A stretch of 8,720 nucleotides of DNA from Micavibrio aeruginosavorus (GTDB taxonomy: Bacteria; Pseudomonadota; Alphaproteobacteria; Micavibrionales; Micavibrionaceae), in contig QFOT01000088.1 in the NCBI GenBank assembly GCA_003241285.1, forward strand, positions 1 to 8,720, written 5' to 3'. Positions 1 through 6,832 of the stretch are shown piece by piece; the first letter of the stretch is position 1; every line of letters begins with the position of its first letter. The position numbers and the translations under genes are program-made. Under the pieces are notes generated by a model, which saw only the letters and a list, made by a program, of their open reading frames with translations, searched no databases and was not told where the DNA came from.

Positions 1-1
1 A

Positions 2-268
2 CCCTATTCGGCGATTTACGATCTGGCGCGCGAGAAACTCGGCAATCCGCCGAAAAATAAAATCTGCGCGCTCGGTGACGCCCTTCATACCGATATCCGC
101 GGCGCTTGTGATTACGGAATTGATGGCATCTGGGCCCTGACCGGTATTCACTGGGAAGAACTTCGCTATGAGCATAATCCCGGCATGCCCGATATGACCC
201 GCGTTATTCAGGCCATCGCCCAAAGCCCGCACAAGCCCGCCGCCACGATTACCGGATTTAGCTGGTAA
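2..268 (+). CDS. HAD-superfamily class IIA hydrolase, C-terminal part (5' end outside window)
   Basis: Reading from base 2 gives 88 residues that end in a TAA stop at 266-268; the start lies left of the window. The fragment contains GDALHTDIRGA (about residues 26-36 of the fragment), which matches the GDxxxTDxxGA acidic motif of class IIA HAD phosphatases, where the Asp residues hold Mg2+. The text that follows (GIDGIWALTGIHWEEL) and the Trp-terminated end resemble the alphaproteobacterial HAD group classed as TIGR01459, by my recollection of that family. A phosphatase acting on a small phosphorylated metabolite in the cytosol is likely, but no substrate can be read from this piece. It is separated from yejA by a repeat-bearing gap of 122 bases, so cotranscription is uncertain. 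Confidence 0.85.
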   Translation, partial: PYSAIYDLAREKLGNPPKNKICALGDALHTDIRGACDYGIDGIWALTGIHWEELRYEHNPGMPDMTRVIQAIAQSPHKPAATITGFSW

Positions 269-280
269 TTCTCTTCCTAT

Positions 281-363
281 ACTGTCATCCCCGCGCAGGC
301 GGGGATCTCCCTTCAATTTAACAAGAATAAAGAGGGATTCCTGCTTTCGCAGGAATGACAAAG
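281..363. repeat. Short palindromic repeat element, copy 1 (two hairpins)
   Basis: Two short hairpins lie about 30 bases apart. The left one (287-306) pairs ATCCCCGC with GCGGGGAT around a GCAG loop. The right one (337-356) pairs ATTCCTGC with GCAGGAAT around a TTTC loop, without a mismatch. The outer ends, GTCAT (284-288) and ATGAC (355-359), are inverted repeats of each other, so the unit is also a larger imperfect palindrome. A second copy with the same order of parts lies at 6747-6816, and the right arms (336-363 and 6789-6816) differ at one base in 28. The T-run expected of an intrinsic terminator is missing after both hairpins. It looks like a member of a dispersed intergenic repeat family, related in style to the ATTCCC-N8-GGGAAT repeats known from other proteobacteria. 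Confidence 0.75.
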
Positions 364-373
364 AATGTTAGAT

Positions 374-385
374 AGGGAGATGAGG
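374..385 (+). promoter_or_regulatory. Ribosome binding site region of yejA
   Basis: AGGGAG (374-379) and TGAGG (381-385) both resemble a Shine-Dalgarno sequence. They lie 11 and 5 bases before the ATG at 391, and either could serve. They support 391 as the start, which also gives a clean signal peptide. I could not identify a convincing promoter in 269-390. Confidence 0.5.
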
Positions 386-390
386 TTCCC

Positions 391-2178
391 ATGAAAAAAT
401 TACTCCTGACCGGCTGCTGCCTACTTCTCACATCCGCGGCCTTCGCCGCAGACGCCAAGCACGGCATCGCGCTGCACGGTGAGCCAAAGTATAAAGCGGA
501 CTTTACTCATTTCGATTACACCAATCCCGATGCCCCCAAAAGCGGCACGCTGAATCTTTCATCGATCGGCTCGTTCGACTCTCTCAATCCTTTTATCGTC
601 AAGGGCAATCCGGCGGACGGGGTGCAAACTCTCGTTTTTCAAACATTGATGGAACAGGCCTATGACGAGCCGTTTTCAATGTACGGGCTTCTTGCGGAAT
701 CCGTCGAACGCGCCGAAGATAATTCCTCTATCACGTTCAATCTCCGCGCAATCGCAAAATGGGCCGATGGAAAGTCGGTCACGGCGGACGATGTGGTCTG
801 GTCGTTCAATACGCTGATGAAAGACGGCACGCCGTTTTACAAAGCCTATTATGCCGATGTCGATAAAGTCATCGCCGAAAGCCCGCTTCGCGTTACATTC
901 ACCTTTAAGACAAAAGAGAACAATGAATTGCCGATGATTATCGGCCAACTTCCTGTTCTGCCGAAACATTTCTACACGGACGGTAAGCATAAATTTGAAA
1001 TCACCACGCTGGAGGCGCCACTCGGCTCCGGCCCTTATAAAATTTCCTCCGTTGCGCCTGGTCGTTCCATTACCTATGAGCGAATTAAGGACTGGTGGGG
1101 CAAGGATTTACCTGTGTTCAAAGGCCGCTATAACTTCGATAAAATCGCCTATACTTATTTTCGTGACCAGAATGTCCAGCTAGAGGCTTTCTTTGCCGGA
1201 AATTACGATATTCAACTGGAAATGATCGCCAAGGCCTGGGCAACTTCTTATAACGCGCCACCAGTTCTCGATGGCCGCATTCATAAAGAGATTATCGAGA
1301 ACCAGCGCCCGCAAGGCTCGCAGAGCTGGGTCTATAATATCAGGAAGCCCCTTTTCCAGGATAAGGAAGTCAGGAAAGCCCTCACCTATGCTTTCGATTT
1401 CGAATGGGAGAATAAGCAATTCGCCTACGGCGCTTATAAGCGCACGCGAAGCTTTTTTGAGAACTCGGATCTCGCCTCAAGCGGTTTGCCAAAAGGCAAG
1501 GAACTCGAAATTCTCGAAAAATATCGCGGGCGTATTCCGGAAGAAGTTTTCACAACCGAATATCAGCCGCCAAAATCCGATGGCTCTGGCGCAAACCGCA
1601 CGAATTTGAAAACCGCCATGGATATACTGGAAAAGGCCGGATATAAAACAGGCCCTGACGGCATTCGCGTCCATGAAAAGACAGGCCGGCGTCTACAGTT
1701 CGAATTTCTTGACGCCAATCCGGCATTCGAACGCTGGACATTGCCCTTTATTCAGAATTTGAAAAAAATAGGTGTCGCCGCGACCTTCCGTCCGGTGGAT
1801 GACGCGCAATATCAACGCCGGATTCAAAGCTTCGATTTCGATGTGACCTCCACGATCATCCCGCAATCTGATAGCCCCGGCAATGAGCAGCGTGAATTCT
1901 GGTCGTCCTCGCGTGCCGATATGCAAGGTTCGCGCAATCTGATCGGCCTTAAAGATCCTGTAATCGACGATCTGGTCGAGAAAATTATCACCGCCCGCAC
2001 CCGCGAAGATCTGGTTTCGCATGTGCATGCACTCGACCGCATCCTGCAATGGAATTACTATGTTATCCCGCAATGGTATTTCGGCGGCTGGCGTTTGGCA
2101 TGGTGGAAAAAGCTCGACCATCCGAAACTCTCCGGCATGACACCTGCCATTGCCGATACATGGTGGGTAAAACAGTAA
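391..2178 (+). CDS. yejA: YejA-type periplasmic peptide-binding protein of ABC transporter (SBP family 5)
   Basis: This 595-residue protein, near the usual length of YejA, is the extracytoplasmic substrate-binding component of the Yej (microcin C/oligopeptide) importer. Residues 1-19 form a signal peptide (KK, hydrophobic stretch, AFA before Ala20). The start of the mature protein (HGIALHGEPKY, then FDYTNPDAPKSGTL and SFDSLNPF) is characteristic of YejA. Residues about 102-144 (ERAEDNSSITF to TADDVVWSFNTL) carry the family 5 solute-binding signature, and the fold continues to near the C terminus (WYFGGWRLAWW). The stop TAA shares its last A with the ATG of the next gene, so translation of the two is probably coupled. 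The permease genes yejB and yejE are on the same strand more than 4.6 kb downstream, not adjacent as in the classical yejABEF order. Exact peptide specificity cannot be read from sequence. Confidence 0.95.
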   Translation: MKKLLLTGCCLLLTSAAFAADAKHGIALHGEPKYKADFTHFDYTNPDAPKSGTLNLSSIGSFDSLNPFIVKGNPADGVQTLVFQTLMEQAYDEPFSMYGLLAESVERAEDNSSITFNLRAIAKWADGKSVTADDVVWSFNTLMKDGTPFYKAYYADVDKVIAESPLRVTFTFKTKENNELPMIIGQLPVLPKHFYTDGKHKFEITTLEAPLGSGPYKISSVAPGRSITYERIKDWWGKDLPVFKGRYNFDKIAYTYFRDQNVQLEAFFAGNYDIQLEMIAKAWATSYNAPPVLDGRIHKEIIENQRPQGSQSWVYNIRKPLFQDKEVRKALTYAFDFEWENKQFAYGAYKRTRSFFENSDLASSGLPKGKELEILEKYRGRIPEEVFTTEYQPPKSDGSGANRTNLKTAMDILEKAGYKTGPDGIRVHEKTGRRLQFEFLDANPAFERWTLPFIQNLKKIGVAATFRPVDDAQYQRRIQSFDFDVTSTIIPQSDSPGNEQREFWSSSRADMQGSRNLIGLKDPVIDDLVEKIITARTREDLVSHVHALDRILQWNYYVIPQWYFGGWRLAWWKKLDHPKLSGMTPAIADTWWVKQ

Positions 2179-2960
2179 TGATTGCGATCATTATTCCTGC
2201 CCGCTATGCCTCGACCCGCTTTCCCGGTAAACCACTCGCCGTGCTCGGCGGCAAGCCTATTCTCTCTCATGTCTACGGCAATGCGATAAAGGCCGCGGAA
2301 GGTTTGGATAACGTAACCGTCACCGTTGCTACCGACGACGAACGTATTGCCAGCCTATGTGCTGAAACAGGCATGCATTATCTGAAAACATCGCCGGATT
2401 GCCACACCGGTACCGACCGCGTCATCGAGGCAGCTTCACTTCTACCGGAAATGCCCTCTTTTGTTTTGAACATGCAGGGTGACGCCCCGTTTACACCTCC
2501 CGATTTCGTCCGCGCCATGATTGATGAACATCTCGCCGACCCGTCCGCCGATATCATCACGCCGGTAACGCAAATGTCATGGGAAGCGCTCGATAAACTT
2601 CGCGAAGATAAAAAAACCACTCCCTTCAGCGGCACGACGGCTGCTCTCGATCCAAACCGCAACGCGCTCTGGTTCTCCAAAAACATCATTCCCGCCATTC
2701 GCAAGGAAGACCGCAGCAAGGCCTTATCACCCGTCTATCGTCATATCGGGCTCTATGGCTACCGCATGGACGCTCTTCAGCAATACAAAACACTTGCCCC
2801 TTCTTTCTATGAAGAACTCGAAGGCCTTGAACAATTGCGTGCTCTCGAAAACGGCCTACGTATAAAGGCCGTGATCGTTGACTATAAAGGGCGGCCCTCC
2901 ATGTCCGGCATAGATTCTCCCGAAGACCTTATCAGGGCGGAACAGCTTCTAAATGCTTAG
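2178..2960 (+). CDS. kdsB: KdsB-like 3-deoxy-manno-octulosonate cytidylyltransferase
   Basis: KdsB (CMP-KDO synthetase) transfers CMP from CTP to KDO in the cytosol, before KDO is added to lipid A. The 260-residue product has the family order: PARYASTRFPGKPL (7-20), the HTGTDR region (76-81), LNMQGDAPF (97-105), ALWFSK (163-168), RHIGLYGYR (188-196), ELEGLEQLRAL (213-223) and GIDSPEDL (244-251). Asp102 and Asp246 sit where the family has its Mg2+-binding aspartates. Several positions depart from E. coli KdsB as I recall it: QGDEP is QGDAP, the segment usually reading VKVV has GTTAA, and FSR is FSK. A related 3-deoxy-ulosonic acid as substrate is therefore possible. ATG 2178 starts the protein directly before the PARY motif and overlaps the yejA stop; the longer reading frame from 2049 lies inside yejA. 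An in-frame ATG at 2160 is an alternative that would add six residues. The 3' end overlaps the next gene by 8 bases. Confidence 0.85.
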   Translation: MIAIIIPARYASTRFPGKPLAVLGGKPILSHVYGNAIKAAEGLDNVTVTVATDDERIASLCAETGMHYLKTSPDCHTGTDRVIEAASLLPEMPSFVLNMQGDAPFTPPDFVRAMIDEHLADPSADIITPVTQMSWEALDKLREDKKTTPFSGTTAALDPNRNALWFSKNIIPAIRKEDRSKALSPVYRHIGLYGYRMDALQQYKTLAPSFYEELEGLEQLRALENGLRIKAVIVDYKGRPSMSGIDSPEDLIRAEQLLNA

Positions 2961-4653
2961 GTTGAGCGCGATTAGAAATTTCGGATTTCTCATCGTGTCA
3001 GCCCTCGCTTTCATTATCGCCTTGATCCCGCAGGATGCCGCTAACCCGTGGATGATGGCCCCTGTAGCCATTTTATCCATTTGCCTGATCCTGAGCGGAC
3101 GCCTGTCGCAACTCAATTACCGCGATCCTTTATTATTCCTTATTCTGCTTTTATGGCTGGGCTGGACATGGGGCGCGATATTCAGCCCCGTGCCTTTCGC
3201 TTCAAAAGTCACTCTCGTCATATTATCTGTACTTCCGGTCGGCTACCTGTTTGCCTTGGGGCAAGATGTCAGAAAATTTTTATATGGCGCCATTGGCATT
3301 ATTACGATCCTGGCTTTCGCCGCGATCGTCCATATCCTGATAAACGGTTATTACTCACGGGCACGTCTTTTTTTCGATGACGAGAATATACTGGGCGGGC
3401 TTATTGCTTTTGTCATACCCATGGTTCTGAATTTTCATTTTTCTGCGCAAAACCGGAAAACCAGGATACTTATTCATATCGTTTTTGCCATTTTGACTGG
3501 CGGTCTTCTCGCGACGCAAAGCCGATCTGCCTTTATCGGTGCCCTCATCGGGATCGCCTTTGTTTTATTCAAAAACCGCACCTCAATATCGCGCCGCTCC
3601 CTGAAACTCGCTCTTATTCCCGTATCAATTCTCCTGATCGCGCTATTTACGACGTATTTCGGAGAACGGCTTCTTTTAATGCTCCAGATGGATAAGGATG
3701 TAACAGGACGCTTTTCGCTTTATCTCTCGGCACTGCGGATGTTGGCCATCGATCCCTTGCACGGCGTCGGACTTGGTGTCTTTCATCTTTATTATCCGCA
3801 TTACAAAACACTGGCTGATAACTCGGCAGGCTTTTGGGTGCATCTGGACCCGCTGCAATGGGCGGTAGAAACCGGGATTGGTACAGCGATAGCTTTTTAT
3901 ACACTATTCGGCACTGTGATATGGCAGTTATGCCGCAAGGATTTATCACCGCTGCAAATCGGCGCAGGCGCAAGCCTTGTGACGATTTTTACCATCTCGC
4001 ATATCAACTACCCGTTTCACTACACTGCCATGGCCCTGTTGGCAGGCATCTTCCTGTCCGTGTTTAGCGCGCAAAAAAAAGGCTCCGCTTTACGCTGGCG
4101 CTATCTTCCCGCCGCCGCCATCACAATCTTCCTGCTCTGCCTTGTCTGGACGGTAATGCAGACCGCGCCGACGCTTTATCTCTGGACCAAAGCTCTGAAA
4201 GCCTCCCAGAATAGCGACATGCAAACCTATGCCGATAACCTGCAAATCTGTATCGACAAGGGAAATCCAACCTTCCCTGCCTGTCGGATCGAAGCCGCAG
4301 GGTTTCTGATCCGTCGTATGCCTGATCCGCCGCAAGACGTGCTGACATGGCTGCGCGACGCGGAAGCGGCCAATCCAGCCTCCCCGGAAGCCGATATCTG
4401 GCGCGCTCAATATTACCTGAAGAAAAACCCGGGCAATTTGAAGCTGCCGACAGATACTTTGCACAAAGCCCTTGATAAAAATCCGACGCTCTGGCCGCCG
4501 CGCAGTCTGCTGGTTCAAATTTTGACCTCTCAGAAAAAACATCAGGAAGCTTTCGACATTCTTCAGGAATCCCGCAACTGGCAGATTGATCGAAACGCCC
4601 TTGATGAATATTATAAAATGGAACGCGACCTCATGGAAAAATTAAAAAAATGA
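2953..4653 (+). CDS. O-antigen ligase/polymerase-like membrane protein (WaaL/Wzy family) with helical C-terminal tail
   Basis: This 566-residue protein has about 12 hydrophobic segments (among them 10-25, 33-48, 58-76, 86-103, 110-130, 145-162, 170-206, 217-233, 303-325, 336-371, 384-402). Residues about 170-325 read as the Wzy_C/O-antigen ligase domain: ATQSRSAF (187-194, Arg191), GRFSLY (252-257, Arg253), DPLHGVGLGVFHLYYPHY (267-284) and, in the loop before the next helix, VHLDPLQWAVETG (296-308), with His297 at the place of the histidine important in WaaL. Such proteins join or polymerise lipid-linked glycans on the periplasmic face of the inner membrane. Residues about 403-566 are soluble and rich in amphipathic helices (ALKASQNSDM, LHKALDKNPTLW, QEAFDILQES), like degenerate TPR repeats. 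It overlaps kdsB by 8 bases and the next gene by 4 (ATGA), which supports one operon. Ligase and polymerase cannot be told apart from sequence alone; a protein O-glycosylation ligase is also possible. Confidence 0.85.
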   Translation: MLRLSAIRNFGFLIVSALAFIIALIPQDAANPWMMAPVAILSICLILSGRLSQLNYRDPLLFLILLLWLGWTWGAIFSPVPFASKVTLVILSVLPVGYLFALGQDVRKFLYGAIGIITILAFAAIVHILINGYYSRARLFFDDENILGGLIAFVIPMVLNFHFSAQNRKTRILIHIVFAILTGGLLATQSRSAFIGALIGIAFVLFKNRTSISRRSLKLALIPVSILLIALFTTYFGERLLLMLQMDKDVTGRFSLYLSALRMLAIDPLHGVGLGVFHLYYPHYKTLADNSAGFWVHLDPLQWAVETGIGTAIAFYTLFGTVIWQLCRKDLSPLQIGAGASLVTIFTISHINYPFHYTAMALLAGIFLSVFSAQKKGSALRWRYLPAAAITIFLLCLVWTVMQTAPTLYLWTKALKASQNSDMQTYADNLQICIDKGNPTFPACRIEAAGFLIRRMPDPPQDVLTWLRDAEAANPASPEADIWRAQYYLKKNPGNLKLPTDTLHKALDKNPTLWPPRSLLVQILTSQKKHQEAFDILQESRNWQIDRNALDEYYKMERDLMEKLKK

Positions 4654-5261
4654 CCACCACCCTCCTGATCGCCCGCCACGGAAATACTTTTAGCCCCGGT
4701 GACACGCCAACCCGTGTCGGTGGCCGCACTGATTTACCACTCGTCGAAAGCGGGCAGGAACAAGCGAGAAATCTAGGGCGCTATCTAAAAGACCGAAGCC
4801 TTATCCCCGACCTGATCCTAACATCACAGTTAAAACGCACCAAGCAAATGGCCGAGATCATCAAGACAGAGATCGGCGCGCCGATTGAAACGCACCCTCT
4901 CGCGATTTTTAACGAGATCGATTACGGGCCCGATGAAAATAAAAAAGAAGAAGATGTAATCGCCCGTCTTGGCAGGGAAGCCATCGAAAAATGGGACAAG
5001 GAAGCCATCGTACCTGATGGCTGGCTGGCTGATCCTGAGCAGATCACCCGTAATTGGCAAAACTTTGCCAATGAGCTGGAAACCGGCGGCACGACACTGG
5101 TTATAACCAGCAACGGAATCGCCCGTTTCGCGCCTGCTATCGCCCAGAATCCCGAAGCCGCCGCCTCTCTAAAAATATCGACTGGCGCCTTATGCCATCT
5201 GGAGAGAAATCAGGCTGAATGGCTTATAAAAGCATGGAATATTAAACCTTTCGTAATTTAA
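4650..5261 (+). CDS. Histidine-phosphatase (phosphoglycerate mutase-like) family protein lacking the second catalytic His
   Basis: The 203-residue protein has the histidine phosphatase fold. LLIARHGNT (5-13) holds the phospho-accepting His10 and Arg9. It is followed by GRTDLPLVESGQEQA (25-39), LTSQLKRTKQMAEI (57-70, with Arg63 at the conserved Arg) and FNEIDYG (87-93, with Glu89 near the usual acid). The second signature, normally of the type VSHG, reads VITSNGIARF (151-160), so Asn155 (codon 5112-5114) stands where the second catalytic histidine normally sits. Activity may be altered or lost, or the group may have its own chemistry. The ATG overlaps the previous stop (ATGA) and no clear ribosome binding site is visible, so it probably depends on translational coupling. 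The context suggests a role with sugar or lipid-linked phosphates of envelope glycans, but that is inference. No signal peptide is seen; a cytosolic location is expected. Confidence 0.85.
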   Translation: MTTTLLIARHGNTFSPGDTPTRVGGRTDLPLVESGQEQARNLGRYLKDRSLIPDLILTSQLKRTKQMAEIIKTEIGAPIETHPLAIFNEIDYGPDENKKEEDVIARLGREAIEKWDKEAIVPDGWLADPEQITRNWQNFANELETGGTTLVITSNGIARFAPAIAQNPEAAASLKISTGALCHLERNQAEWLIKAWNIKPFVI

Positions 5262-5273
5262 CATAATTTAACT
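5254..5273 (+). repeat. 10-base tandem repeat across a stop codon
   Basis: TAATTTAACA (5254-5263) is followed directly by TAATTTAACT (5264-5273), with nine of ten bases equal. The first unit contains the stop codon of the phosphatase-like gene (5259-5261). It lies just upstream of a TATAAT box, so it may be a binding site for a regulator, or only an A/T-rich duplication. Confidence 0.6.
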
Positions 5274-5295
5274 ATTTTTATATATAATCTGCTTG
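5257..5295 (+). promoter_or_regulatory. Possible promoter of the HEIGH-protein gene (TATAAT box, potentially leaderless)
   Basis: TATAAT, a perfect -10 consensus, occurs at 5283-5288 in a strongly A/T-rich stretch. A transcript from it would start around 5295-5296, at or next to the ATG at 5296. No Shine-Dalgarno sequence precedes that ATG (TCTGCTTG), which agrees with a leaderless mRNA. The -35 side is weak: TTTAAC at 5257-5262 is 20 bases away, and the position with 17-base spacing (5260-5265) does not match the consensus. The site is a sequence-based guess. Confidence 0.35.
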
Positions 5296-6747
5296 ATGGC
5301 AGAAAACCAAGCATTGGCAACAGACGAATTAGAAGGCGATGACTTATCCTCGCCCGGGATCGTGACCTACAAAACACCTTCTGGACAGTTGGTTACCTTA
5401 TCTCAAGAAGCAATGGACGCTTATGGCGAGGCTTACATTAATCAGGCAGCTCTCGCGACAGGAAAAAATAAGGTTCTTTTTGCCGATGAAAATTTATTAG
5501 AATATGCCCAATCCCAATTTCCGGATTCAGACACTCCTTTGATCGATGCCTATCCTGACTACATGCCCAGCGGTGATGATTTATTACAGGATATGGATGA
5601 TATGCCGCAAAAAATTCTTGGCATGGATCGCGAAGAGTTTCGAAACGGGGCCAACGAGAAATATGAAGAACAAGTAAAAGATAATATTGAATCAAACAGT
5701 CCCGGGGCTTTAGCAAAACCGCTGAAAGATTCCGCTTTGATTATTATTCCATCCCCCTCTTCACTTTCAGATAATGAATTTAAAGACGGTTTGATTTCCG
5801 GCCTATCCTCTCTCGACATTGATAAATTCGGAGCCATGCCCGGTAATAGTATGGACTGGGCGAAATTCGCTATCTCACATGAAATCGGACATATCGTCGG
5901 GGGCCATTCCGACCAGCAATTTCAGAGAATTATCGACTCGATGAAAAGTGGCAATCTTGCTTCCAATGTAAATTCTATAAATGAAAATAGAATGACGATT
6001 AAAGGAGAAATAGAGGCCGATATTTCTGCCGCCAGGGATTTCAATATCGTTTCCGGGGCTATACCTCCTATTCCTCAAGCCTTTGCAGATCTGCGAATTA
6101 TAAACAGTGTAATGTCTAAGGATGATGTCATTACACTAGGCGGCAACGGAAAATCTCTTGACGATCACAATACAGGAAATGCCCTACAGGATTATCTTGA
6201 CGGCAAAGACCTTTCCGGTGCAGATCCTGATAAAATTCAGTTTAATACCGCTTACACGAACACGCTTATATATGGATTCATAGGAGCTGCCGATGGAGAA
6301 TCCTCTTTTGAAGATAGGAAAAAACGCTTCCTGCCAGGCTATGAAGACAATCCGTTACGTTCTCTGGCAGGCGGTATCATAAATAAAGATGGATTTGAGC
6401 AATCTATGCAAGGAAACGATCCTATGAAACTTGTGAGCCTCGGCAAGCAGCTTTCAAAGAACTCTCCGGAAGAAGTCTATGCAGCGACGAAAGCATTGTA
6501 TGAAAGTGGAGAATTTGATCATTCTCCTGAAACGAAAAAAAGTGCAGATCGTTTTATAAAAGCTATCGAGCGCAGTGCCCCGGGAATAGTTAATCAGGAG
6601 ATGGTGGATAAATATCGTGACGCCGCTTCAGACCCGGCTAACAAAGAGTATTTACAGCATCTGCACAGATATAATACCCCCGATAATAAAATCGGCTATC
6701 TGTATCAGCCCTCACCGCAAGCCCCATCCCCTAATATCCAGCCCTGA
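5296..6747 (+). CDS. Uncharacterised protein with HEIGH zinc-metalloprotease motif
   Basis: I do not recognise this 483-residue protein. Residues 195-199 are HEIGH (HExxH), preceded by MDWAKFAIS and followed by IVGGH, as in zinc-dependent peptidases. A likely third zinc ligand lies about 40 residues on in KGEIEADISAARDF (236-249, with Glu238, Glu240 and Asp242), which recalls the E-x-E-A-D helix of gluzincins such as M48 and ImmA-like proteins. A hydrophobic strand (ALIIIPSPSS, about 147-156) precedes the active-site helix. The N-terminal 130 residues are acidic, the C-terminal end is proline-rich (YQPSPQAPSPNIQP), and no signal peptide or membrane helix is visible. I chose ATG 5296; a TTG at 5293 in the same frame is possible. 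The gene is A/T-richer than its neighbours (17 G+C in bases 5941-6000), with many AAT, TTA and ATA codons, which hints at foreign origin or relaxed selection. It lies between the polysaccharide genes and yejB and may have its own promoter. A secreted effector, a regulatory protease or a cellular peptidase are all possible. Confidence 0.75.
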   Translation: MAENQALATDELEGDDLSSPGIVTYKTPSGQLVTLSQEAMDAYGEAYINQAALATGKNKVLFADENLLEYAQSQFPDSDTPLIDAYPDYMPSGDDLLQDMDDMPQKILGMDREEFRNGANEKYEEQVKDNIESNSPGALAKPLKDSALIIIPSPSSLSDNEFKDGLISGLSSLDIDKFGAMPGNSMDWAKFAISHEIGHIVGGHSDQQFQRIIDSMKSGNLASNVNSINENRMTIKGEIEADISAARDFNIVSGAIPPIPQAFADLRIINSVMSKDDVITLGGNGKSLDDHNTGNALQDYLDGKDLSGADPDKIQFNTAYTNTLIYGFIGAADGESSFEDRKKRFLPGYEDNPLRSLAGGIINKDGFEQSMQGNDPMKLVSLGKQLSKNSPEEVYAATKALYESGEFDHSPETKKSADRFIKAIERSAPGIVNQEMVDKYRDAASDPANKEYLQHLHRYNTPDNKIGYLYQPSPQAPSPNIQP

Positions 6748-6816
6748 CTGCCCTCCCGCCCAGGCGGTATACCGTTTCAAAATAGAGAGATTCCCGCTTT
6801 CGCAGGAATGACAAAG
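6747..6816. repeat. Short palindromic repeat element, copy 2
   Basis: It has the same layout as the element at 281-363. The left arm CTCCCGCCCAGGCGG (6753-6767) is degenerate, with only a 4-base CCGC/GCGG stem. The spacer begins TTTCAA like the TTCAA of copy 1. The right hairpin (6790-6809) pairs ATTCCCGC with GCAGGAAT around TTTC, with one mismatch. Bases 6789-6816 match 336-363 except at one position. The similarity to copy 1 begins at ACTG (6747-6750), so the last base of the stop codon of the preceding gene lies inside the repeat. It fills most of the gap before yejB and has no T-run to act as an intrinsic terminator. Confidence 0.7.
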
Positions 6817-6832
6817 TGGCTATTCTCCTAAC

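Noticed and set aside
287..356. Hairpins in the first repeat as intrinsic terminators
   Set aside because: Neither hairpin is followed by a T-run on either strand, and the same structure occurs elsewhere as a dispersed repeat.
281..363. CRISPR-like repeat unit
   Set aside because: The two copies are more than 6 kb apart, each contains its own internal palindromes, and there is no array of spacers and no cas gene.
406..417. Lipobox-like LTGC at residues 6-9 of YejA, suggesting a lipoprotein
   Set aside because: The Cys comes after only eight residues, with most of the hydrophobic core behind it. Cleavage after Ala19 (AFA-A) fits a normal secreted binding protein better.
2049..2177. Extended N terminus (43 residues) for the kdsB reading frame
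   Set aside because: This stretch lies entirely inside the 3' end of yejA and encodes no family sequence. The KdsB family starts right at the residues encoded from ATG 2178.
4090..4542. Minus-strand open frame of 150 codons inside the ligase gene
   Set aside because: It is a shadow of the + strand gene: no ribosome binding site or domain, and basic, low-information residues. Other minus-strand frames (for example 1693-2121) are rejected for the same reason.
6808..6831. Seven-codon open frame starting in the repeat and ending one base before the yejB ATG, as a leader peptide
   Set aside because: The AGGA sequence touches its ATG with no spacing, and a similar chance frame arises from the same repeat sequence at 355-375. 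Nothing in its residues suggests attenuation.
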